From: Triatoma infestans
Lineage: Eukaryota > Arthropoda > Insecta > Hemiptera > Reduviidae
Direction: 5' to 3'
Assembly (NCBI GenBank): GCA_011037195.1
Contig: JAAEAF010002614.1
Coordinates: 51,182 to 115,181 of the forward strand
DNA length: 64,000 bases
Each line of letters opens with the position of its first letter. The first letter of the stretch is position 1. Below the pieces are notes generated by a model. It ran no database searches and was not told the DNA's origin. It saw nothing but the letters and a program-made list of their open reading frames with translations. Of the stretch, positions 55,986 to 64,000 are shown one piece after another. The position numbers and the translations under genes were made by a program.

Positions 55986-56984
55986 CTAAAATGCCAGTGA
56001 GATTGTATTTTTGATCATTTAGTCGGCACTTCAACTCTTTTATATAGTTTGAAAAAACATTAATTAATCATTAGAGACTATAGTGGCCATCATTAAACCC
56101 AAACCAACTGAACTATTTGATAATAGTCTAATTTCAGTTCCTCGGAAAAATATTATAACATGTATATCCGGGGAAACTCAATTCCCCCCTCCCTCCGCCA
56201 AGAAAAACCTTGATGCGACTTCAATATTTTCTCTTATTACGAGTAAGACTAAGTAAAAATTTTTAAATAAAATTAACAAAAAAAAATGAAGGAGAAAAAC
56301 CTAACGAAAAAATTTTTTTTATATGTTTACAAAGAAAAGTGAGAGCCTATACGTATACTTCAGAAGTTTGAAGAAAGAGTGAGCTAGTGGTGAAGATGAG
56401 AAGAGAAAATGTTTATTTAATAAAATGAACAGCATCCCCACCTCGTCTGGACCATTGCAATTTCTTTTCCTTCCTTTCAGACCAATCTGTACAGAATAAA
56501 ATATAATATAGAAGAGGTTCCATGTTTAATGGGATTCCTTCCAAACATATATTCGATCTAATTTTCAACTCGTTGTTGATTTTTTTTTTATCGTAGCAAT
56601 AAACAATAAAATGATTTTATTATTATTGTTAACAATTTTTATTAATAAAAAAAATTAATTTTTAAAAGCTTTACAAATTTTATAGGAAATTAATTATTTT
56701 AATTAAACAAAAATAACTTTCTTGCTAGGGAAATTGGTAACTTTCTCTTCCTCAGCACAAGAAAGTTGTTCATTTTTTTTTTGTTATCCTTATATTAATA
56801 ACAATGTGTCACTAAAATATCGAGTTTATAAAAAAAAAATTCCTTTGACGCAGCATCCATAAAGATGGCGATTTTATTAGGGTCGCAGGCCCCACTGCCG
56901 CATAGTTCCGGTCTTTGCTACCAACTCTAGCTTCCCACTCTTACTTAGTATTCTCGCACAAAAGGTGAGTGCTCTGGCTAGTCG
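55986..56984. other. Mostly unassigned; possible first exon at 56865-56967
   Basis: Positions 56865-56967 are more GC-rich than their surroundings. They have AAGATGGCG (a YY1-type element that often overlaps start sites) and AAAAG/GTGAGT at about 56964, a good donor. The ATG frame is only about 20 codons. Low confidence for a gene start. Confidence 0.25.
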
Positions 56985-58100
56985 ACTAAACTCGTGAGCT
57001 AAACGGCTTTTTTTTTCAGTTTTCTTGAATTTCTGGGTGGAAAAAAATTTAACCGCATTTCTTTAAACTTGGTTTGCTCACAACACGTACTTCGAACTGT
57101 ACCGGAAATAAAATATTTCACGTCTACTGGAATAAAAATAAATTTCTTGTGTGTACACTCATAACAACTTTCTCTTACCCCATTTTGTTTGACTGTATTA
57201 TTAGAATTGTACAATATTTGCGAATTCTCAATAATATGTGCGGTACCCCCAAAATAGAAGAATAAAAAATCCATAAGTAATACTAATGAAGAAAAATAAG
57301 CAAATAAGCTTGACGCTATTGTTCCCCCCATAATCCCCCGCTAAATCAGTTTTCCTGGAAAAATGTCTGTAATAAAAGTAATCAGTTTCTATCTGTGAAG
57401 TTAGTATACCATGTTTAAAGGAAATCGTCGTAATAGTTTTCGAGAAAAATACGAAGAACTCGAAGACCCATTCTGTAAACTTCTATCAATGCTTCTAATG
57501 TGTATTAATATTATGTAGGTGGTAGAACCGTATATTCTACTTGAGTGGTATTTTACAGGAAAGCATAAATACGCTACTGCTCCTCCAGAACCCCCCAAAA
57601 ATCAATTTTCCTAAGAAAATGTTTCAAATAAAAACAATCTCTTACAAGGAGCCTCTACAGCTCACTGCCCGATGATGGCCAATGTTGTCTGTAAAGACAG
57701 AAAACTGTCATGTGACCGGTAGTGCACTGAAGTGATAGGTAGATAGTATGTATGGATAGGATTTATGTACGTATGTAGATAGTAAACGAAGTTTAAAGAA
57801 AATCGTTGGAGCCGATTTCGAGAAAATCACGAGAAAAAATTATTCAGTAAAGTAGCACTTCCGGTTGACGGCTTTCGTTCGAAATCATCGTGCCTGATGC
57901 TTAAATGGCATACCAAGTTTAAGCTTTATGCGACTTTTCGTTTTTGAAATATTCTCTTAAACCATATACACACATTCAGACAATTCGCTAAAAACTTGTT
58001 TTTCGTATACAGTGAACACTGTATCGAAATCATGTATTTCCGGTGAAGACTCAATTTCGAAAGTCTGGCACGATCGTAATACTTCCTCTTCTTACTAGGG
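56985..58100. repeat. Family A fragments (plus then minus) with SINE insertion
   Basis: Positions 56985-57250 are a diverged plus-strand piece. Positions 57300-58100 are a minus-strand copy with AGTTTAAAGAAAATCGTTGG, GCACTTCCGGTTGACGG and CACGATCGTAATACTTCC, ending TTACTAGGGGCAACATAAAC. The SINE fragment at 57646-57740 sits inside. Confidence 0.72.
57646..57740 (+). mobile_element. SINE fragment, same family as 8051-8236
   Basis: ACAGCTCACTGCCCGATGAT, GTTGTCTGTAAAGACAG and GTAGTGCACTGAAGTG match the body of the SINE at 8.05 kb (its minus strand) in order. The tRNA-like head is missing. Confidence 0.75.
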
Positions 58101-58340
58101 GCAACATAAACTAAAAATTATTCTAGTGAATGGTCTGTTTGCATTTAAGCGAAATACTCCCAAATATAAAATATTTATATATTTCAACTACCACACCAAC
58201 ATAATTATATCAAGGAACGGAAGTTTTTAATACAACGTTGACAACCGGAAGAGTGACTTACCTCTTCCATTTATTCCACACACATTCCACATCCATTCAT
58301 TATACATACATAAATCCTTAACAAATTGATTGATTGATTG
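58101..58340 (+). repeat. Family A short fragment and simple repeat
   Basis: ATAATTATATCAAGGAACGG and GTTGACAACCGGAAGAGTGA suggest a diverged unit. A GATT tetranucleotide run follows at 58325-58342. Confidence 0.5.
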
Positions 58341-58344
58341 ATAT

Positions 58345-58815
58345 TTTTTCTGAAGGGTTTGGAATGCTACGTTAAGCATTCCACTCAAGTGCTTCATCAA
58401 GATTAATGAAGGCTTTTAGTATAGTGACTTTACAGGATAGTTTTGGCAGGCTAAACTCTTCTTTAGGAGACATTTGTCTAAATTTACCAGGGATCTACTG
58501 AGCCATGGTAATAGTGGGTTTATTAGCAGGGCATTGCAGATTGAATAGGCACTGGCACCAACTATACTCGTACATGCAGACAACGCGCTACGCCGATTCT
58601 GCAAGACCGAGGAAGAAACCCCTTGTACAAATCCTTTGTGGACAAAGTTTCTTCAACTAGGGACAAGCAGCTTCATGACAGAGCCGCTTTCAGTTTTGCT
58701 AGGTTTGATTAAAAGGACGAAGCTGAGGTATCTTGTGCAACCATAGGGGTGTCCACAATAGACCTATTAATGTAGGTCGCAGTGGAATGAAGCCCGCCCT
58801 CCCTTTCTGTTAATC
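58345..58815 (+). mobile_element. RNase H-bearing LINE, C-terminal fragment (plus)
   Basis: Across frames: LKCFIKINEGF, QAKLFFRRHLSKFTRDLL, GLLAGHCRLNRHWHQL, then CKTEEET and ILCGQ, a degraded C-x2-C..H..C end. YADSARPRKKP (frame-shifted reading) is shared with 53988-55110, so both belong to one family, inserted in opposite directions 4 kb apart. Confidence 0.75.
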
Positions 58816-59355
58816 TAATATAATAATTAGGATAGTTTTCTGTGAGAGTTGTGTAATTTTTGTTGAAAAATGGCTGCATTGGTTTTCTTTAAATGTTAAG
58901 GGCAACTAATCGTTGAGTAAAAATTCCTTGTTTCAAGAAAATTTGTCCATTATAGTTTATTAACCGCAATAAGAGAAAATCCTGAGAACTTCACACTGTT
59001 GTTTTCTTCTTGCGTAAAAACTAATTATATATGCAAATATTTAATTATGCTTTGTTTTTTCACCTATTCAAGATTAAACTAAATTCGATCAGAAACTCTG
59101 CGCATGTCTGTATGTTTTTTTTGGGGGGGGGATTACATGATAAGTAAATTAAGAACCAATTTACTGAACTGAAAGCAAAACCAAGCTATTGTTAAAATCG
59201 TTTGATCTTTGCAAAGCGAACTCTGTTATAGTTAATACTATATATAAAACAAAAACACTTTTCCTTTCACTAATATAGTACACAACAAAATGCTTTCCAA
59301 CATTTTCCATCATCATGTAAAATATTTTCCAACCATTTTCATTTTTATTTTCACT
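58816..59355. other. Mostly unassigned; stray family A end
   Basis: Positions 58850-59005 carry an eroded plus-strand right end (CGCAATAAGAGAAAATCCTG). A G-run lies at about 59122-59130. No gene. Confidence 0.5.
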
Positions 59356-59359
59356 TAAA

Positions 59360-60055
59360 CGCCCCCTGTAAGAGAAAGTATTGTGATTGTGCCAGATTTC
59401 CGAAATTGAGTTATAACCGGAAATACTTGTTTTGGCGTCCCCTGAATAAGAAAAAAAAAGGTTTCTAGCGAATGGTCTGTATGTGTGTGTGTGTGTAAGT
59501 GTGAATATGTTAACCGGAAGGAAGTGCGACTTCGCTGAAAGTTTTTTATTTTCAGTTACGCGTTTAAAATACCACTTCCGTATAATATATAGTTTTACCA
59601 CCTACATAATATTAATACATATTGGAAGCCTTGATAGAATTTCAAATTTTTTTAAAAATCGATTAACCGGAAGTGCGATTTTACAGAATAAGTTTTTCAG
59701 TTTATTTTGGAATTTTATTGAAAATCAGTTACAACGTGTTTCTTTAAACTTGGAATGGCTTGCTGCAAAGATAGAAACGTATCACTTTTATTTGATACAT
59801 TTTTCTGAAAAATGCAGGTGTCTGTGAGTTTGTTTAAATTTAAATTTTGCAGAAGCAATTCTTGGTTTTGACATAGAGCGGTCCACATAATGTCGCCCAG
59901 ATATACAAGTAAAATTCCCACCACTATTTTTATGACTAGACCAAATAAATATTGTAATGTTTTAATTTTAATGGAAAATCTCTTGATTAAATTTTATTAA
60001 TTAGAGTTAGGAAAAGTCGTGTGAGTGTTTCAAACCAGGTGTGAGTGTTTCTTTT
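59360..60055 (+). repeat. Family A copy
   Basis: It starts GCCCCCTGTAAGAGAAAGTA and ends GTCGTGTGAGTGTTTCAAAC. A TG tract lies at 59480-59492. Two units: CCGGAAGGAAGTGC (59513) and CCGGAAGTGC (59667). Confidence 0.8.
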
Positions 60056-60520
60056 TTCATTTGATTTTTAATAAAATACTATTTTCATTTCAAACGTTGA
60101 GAAGAATTTTCCCCGCAAGTTAGTAATTCTAGAATTAATAATAAAAGAAAAATAAGTGAAGAAAAGAAAATATTTGTAGCAATTATATTATATAATTTTC
60201 ATTTTCCAAGTTTTCCTTATTTAAAAAAAAAAAAGAAAAGAAAAGTTTATGAAAAGAAGTCGTGGAAACTGTCCCGACAAAAAACTATCAACCGTGAAAA
60301 TTATACGTGTTTCTTTTATTTCTTTTTATTAGATCAGCAAATGGAAAGAAAAAAATCTTATATTTTAAGCAAACACTTGTATAAAAGAGGAGGTGGGCAA
60401 AAGTTTATTTCCCTTTTTTAAAGGGAAATTTCCCTGCCATAGAAAACCTGCAACATTTACACATTATATATGGTCTCCAGAGACAGTTGTTATAATATAT
60501 ATTTTATTCTTTTTTTATTA
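60056..60520. other. Unassigned
   Basis: A-rich sequence with no recognised feature. Confidence 0.35.
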
Positions 60521-60524
60521 TTTC

Positions 60525-61430
60525 TTAAAGTAAAAAGGAAGTATTGTGATCGTGTTAAATTTTCGAAATTGAGTATTTACCGGAAATACATAAGTTGGGA
60601 TCCCCTAAATACGAAAAAAAATGTTTAGGCGAATGATCTATATGTGAAATTGTGTGTGTCTTGTGTCACAAAATCTTCGTGTCTGCGTGTGGAAAAAGTT
60701 CCATGTTCGTGTCTCAAAAAAAAAACGAAAAGTTCGCAAGAAGCTCAAACTTACATTTTCTGTTTAGACACTACCATACCGCCGCATCAGACACGAAGAT
60801 TTCCGGCAAATTACAACAACCATTAAGTGCGACATTACTGAATAGTTTTTTTTCCGGCTTTATCGTGATTTTCTTGAAAACGGTTCCAACGATTTTCTTT
60901 AAACTTCCATATACTATCTAACAGGTTTATTTGAAACATTTTCTCAGGAAAACTGATTTTGGAGGAGAGTCTGGGGGAACAGTAACGTTATGCTTTCCAC
61001 TAAAGTACCACTTCTGTATAATATATGGTCTTACCGCCTACATAATATTAATACACACTGGAAGATGGATAGAATTCCAAATTTAAAAAAAAAAACGGTT
61101 TACCGGAAATACGATATTAGAGAATACGTTCATGTTTTTTTTTTTTTGAATTTTTTAGGCCACCATTTTCTTCAAACATGATATGCTCACTATACAGATC
61201 AAAACGTATCACTTTTATTTCAAAAACTTTTTCAGAAAAAAATTGATTTTTCATGGGTTTTTTTGTGGTCTGTCAATTGGGTTTAAACTGAAACTGTACA
61301 AGCAGTTGTTGATTTTGACAGAGGGCAGTTCAACACAAGTTGGTTCACGTAGAAAGTATAACCAGTACTTCCTTTTTTTTTTGTACCAACCCAAACCAAA
61401 CTTTGAAATAAAGACGTTTCAATTTTGAAG
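60525..61430 (+). repeat. Family A copy
   Basis: It starts AAAGTAAAAAGGAAGTATTG, includes GAGTATTTACCGGAAATACA and TTACCGGAAATACGATATTA, and its right end is eroded near 61350-61430. Confidence 0.75.
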
Positions 61431-61905
61431 AAAAATTTTATTTTTATTATTTTTAAAGTATTTATATTATTACAAAGAAAATCGCGATAAAAAAAAAATT
61501 AATTTTTGTAGAAGAAAACTTTAAGAGCCACATCTATTTTTATAAACTTCTGTTTAATGTTTTATAATAACTCACTATTAATGTTAATTTAATGGACTCG
61601 TTAAAAGACAGTAAATGTTTTTCTTAAACGTTTCTTAATTAATAGTTCTATTAAACTTTAACGGAGCAATTTTATCTTAATAAAATGCACTTTTCCCTTT
61701 GCTGGTATAATTATAAATTCAAAGTGTAAAACATTATCACCTTAGCGAAACGATAAACATGGAAGAAGTTAATTATTGTTAAAAACGTGATTCGAACTCT
61801 AATAAAAATTTAAATAACACTCTTCACACGGCTTACTCTTATGGCAATTACACTGTTATAATCAGGGATTGAAATCAATTATTATTTATATTTTTTAAAA
61901 AAATC
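61431..61905. other. Unassigned
   Basis: AT-rich sequence; nothing recognised. Confidence 0.35.
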
Positions 61906-61919
61906 ATATTACGTCTTAG

Positions 61920-62221
61920 CTTCCGAGACATTTTCCGTGGTAGCCTGCTTCATTTTGTGGTCATCGACCGGTTCGGGCGTTCGCCCATCTTCAGGATGCG
62001 TTTGTCAGACAGTTGATAGCACAGACTTGCACAGAGCAAATTCAGTTTACAATCAGTTCATTTACAGCTCTTGCAAGTCGTGTTATCACACTGTATGACA
62101 AAGCATCTTGAGGGGAGATGGTAGACGCCCGAAACCGGTCGATGACCATAAAATGAAGCAAGCAACCACGGAAAATGTCTCTGATGCTTTCCAGCTCTGC
62201 GGAACCAACCACCACAATAAC
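61920..62221 (+). mobile_element. Fold-back element F1, copy 2, 302 bp, 10-bp TSD
   Basis: TACGTCTTAG is duplicated at 61910-61919 and 62222-62231. The left arm (GAGACATTTTCCGTGGTAGC..) is the inverse of the right arm (..CACGGAAAATGTCTCTGATG). The right tip carries CTTTCCAGCTCTGCGGAACC.., the mirror of the left tip of copy 1, so this copy is in the opposite orientation. The hammerhead-like core is intact on the minus strand of the left arm (CTGAAGA at 61994-61988) and decayed in the right arm. The spacer is about 60 bp. Confidence 0.87.
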
Positions 62222-62231
62222 TACGTCTTAG

Positions 62232-63375
62232 ATTTTTACTTTTTGTCTTTAGAAATCATTTTTGTTATTTATATTAAGATGGGACTTTTATTTTCTAGTC
62301 AAACTGTCAAAAATCACACTGAGGATTATATTTGAGACAAAATAAATCTTATCCATAAATAACGGTTATTCCATGAAAGGAAAATTTGTCTCTCAAAAAT
62401 AAAACTCGATTTCTTTTATTGACAAAGAAATGAAATTATTGACTGTTGGAGGTGTCATATCTTAGAGCAATTTTACACGCTGAATCAAATGAGATAAACA
62501 TACAGAGATTTTCCAGTTGATATGTTTTTGCCTCATTTTTTCATTGAAAACTTTAACAATCAAAAAGAGTTGGAAAAATGGGTAATTCATGTATCTGCAC
62601 AAAAAATCTTTATTTTTATAAAACTTTTGTGAAATTAAAAAAAAAAAATTCTATTTTCTGTTTGGATAAATTCATATTAAAAGTTTTTGATGAATTTATC
62701 AAATAAAATTCCTATATTTTCTTTTCCATGATTCTTTCCCAACTTTTCATTTCTCTAAAAATTAAATACCTATTATTAGAAAATACATAATTAATTAATG
62801 AATTAAAACTAAATAAAACAAACTTAAGAAGAATTTAATTTCAAAACGGTAACCTGCTCTAACAATGTAGACGATACTTTGTACCAGAGAACATTCAATT
62901 TGAATTTTATTGAATATGAATTTATCTTCTGTTTGTTTATAATCGATTATTAGCGAAAGTCCAATAATAAAACATGCCGATTATCAAATCAGGCACGATT
63001 TCTATTTTTTTGAGAGAAATAATTTTAAAAAATCACAGGATAGCCCTTATTTCTGAGCAAAATAACCCAAAAATCTCTCAAAGCGTAATAATTAATTTTT
63101 ATTGAAATAAGAAAAAAATGTGGTAACAATTAATTTTTATCTGGTATTTTATCTGTCGTAGTCGAAATATGTTCCGAAAAATTCTATATTTGAAGAAAAT
63201 CCTTCGAAGGTCGATTTTTATCTAATAAAATCCTTCCAGCTTTTTCCAGGTCTTTCATATTTTTTCTGAGCACATCATATAAACAAGTCTAAAAACATTC
63301 CAGTCTCTTATTTGATTAAATTTAGTAAGATAAGTTTTAACTTTGGTTGAAATAATTGTGATTAATTCCTTTGTA
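62232..63375. other. Unassigned, AT-rich
   Basis: No ORF, exon, TIR or internal match found. Confidence 0.45.
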
Positions 63376-63379
63376 TTAA

Positions 63380-63482
63380 CATTTTATTTTGTTGTCTAAC
63401 AGGAACGGTTTCAACATTAAAGTGTTAGGGGCTGTAGGTGATACTTCAGTGTTGAAACAGTCCCTGTGAGACAAATAAAATG
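63380..63482. repeat. 103-nt imperfect hairpin
   Basis: The left arm (CATTTTATTTTGTTGTCTAA, then CAGGAACGGTTTCAACATTA) pairs with the right arm (..CAGTGTTGAAACAGTCCCTG, then TGAGACAAATAAAATG) with scattered mismatches and a G-rich loop of about 10 bases. It could be a short palindromic MITE, a small-RNA precursor or chance. No TSD was identified. Confidence 0.6.
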
Positions 63483-64000
63483 AAAATAATACCGAAGTGT
63501 GAGTCACAATTACAACACCCTTTCTAGTAAGACTTTTTCTTTATCCATGCTTTTGCCATTTACCACAATCTTAATATTTCTCTGAATTGTTTCCAATTCA
63601 CTATAATCATATTATTATTTTATTCGCCTTATAAAGGAAATGCTGTCGTCCGCACGAACAGGGAGATGGAGTGAGACATGCAGTATTTTCAATTTATACT
63701 TACTCGTTCAGTAAGTATTTAAAGTTTTATACTTACTCGTTCAGTATGGAATATTGTAGAGTGAGAAGAGAGATTTCTACTAGGGAACTAGTTTCCCGTT
63801 CATAGATTGGTGAGCTAGTAAAGACATCTTTTTTTAAACTGTTCTTGTTTCCACCTTCTTCAAGACTGGTTTATGTTCTTGTTTCCACCTGCTTCAAGAT
63901 TATGAATTGGACCTTCTCTTTATTCGAAAAACTGGATTTCCACCTCATACAAATCGGGCCGAAGCTTTTTGTTATTTAAAATGTATAGTCCTGTCCCGAG
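63483..64000. other. Unassigned; short local repeats
   Basis: Small direct repeats: ATACTTACTCGTTCAGTA (63697 and 63729) and TGTTCTTGTTTCCACCT (63840 and 63874). No gene. Confidence 0.5.

Noticed and set aside
59161..59601. 146-codon minus-strand ORF
   Set aside because: Overlaps a plus-strand family A copy and its flank; no conserved motif; equal-length chance ORFs are found in other family copies.
1..64000. CRISPR arrays, operons or bacterial/phage genes
   Set aside because: No regularly spaced short direct repeats, no ribosome-binding-site-led gene runs, and abundant eukaryotic retroelements.

Overview
This window looks like intergenic or intronic DNA from an animal nuclear genome, most likely an arthropod and perhaps a hemipteran insect (inference, low confidence). 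It is AT-rich and has no operons, no long intact ORFs and no ribosomal-site organisation. It carries many APE-type non-LTR retrotransposons and several other decayed eukaryotic transposons. Almost every ORF is a fragment of a mobile element.

The background is one high-copy dispersed family, called family A here, with about 40 full or partial copies in both orientations from end to end. Family A has short inverted termini of the ACTTTCTCTTACTCC type, an outer hairpin (GTGTGAGTGTTTCACAC) followed by a T-run, an internal CA/TG microsatellite, and a body of about 280-306 bp units repeated in tandem. Each unit carries a CCGGAAGTGC motif. Other elements are nested in it: a tRNA-type SINE (8.05-8.24 kb), a 768-bp solo LTR (14.66-15.43 kb, TSD AACAG) and fold-back elements.

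Region by region. 0-3 kb: a 191-bp tandem repeat, then family A with an apparently exact 563-bp tandem duplication. 3-14 kb: family A, an LTR-element fragment (4.2-4.5 kb), a tRNA-derived SINE (10.2 kb) and a fold-back fragment (13.0-13.3 kb). 14-17 kb: the solo LTR inside family A. 17.7-19.2 kb: a jockey-like LINE (-). 20.3-21.2 kb: a LINE tail, an LTR fragment and a cluster of three hairpins. 23.2-26.2 kb: a LINE reverse transcriptase split by about 1.43 kb of foreign DNA carrying two overlapping ORFs with their own TATA-like region and poly(A) signal. This is the least explained and most interesting part of the window. 26.39-26.56 kb: a probable 3'-terminal exon of a host gene (-). 27.6-28.0 kb: a 385-bp solo LTR (TSD GTAT). 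28-32.4 kb: family A and a LINE RNase H fragment. 33.2-34.2 kb: a LINE tail and a 322-bp fold-back element (13-bp TSD). 39-45.4 kb: a near full-length LINE (FP25K-like ORF1; APE-RT ORF2) interrupted by a hAT transposon in ORF1 (8-bp TSD) and by an antisense jockey-like LINE in the RT domain. 49.9-51.1 kb: a fold-back element (10-bp TSD) and a PIF/Harbinger element with transposase and MADF fragments on opposite strands. 54-59 kb: two copies of an RNase H-bearing LINE. 61.9-62.2 kb: another fold-back element (10-bp TSD). 63.4 kb: a 103-nt imperfect hairpin.

Nothing here reads as a set of cooperating genes. The window is a record of nested insertions. The two candidates for non-transposon coding content are the two-ORF cassette at 24.47-25.31 kb and the terminal exon near 26.4 kb.
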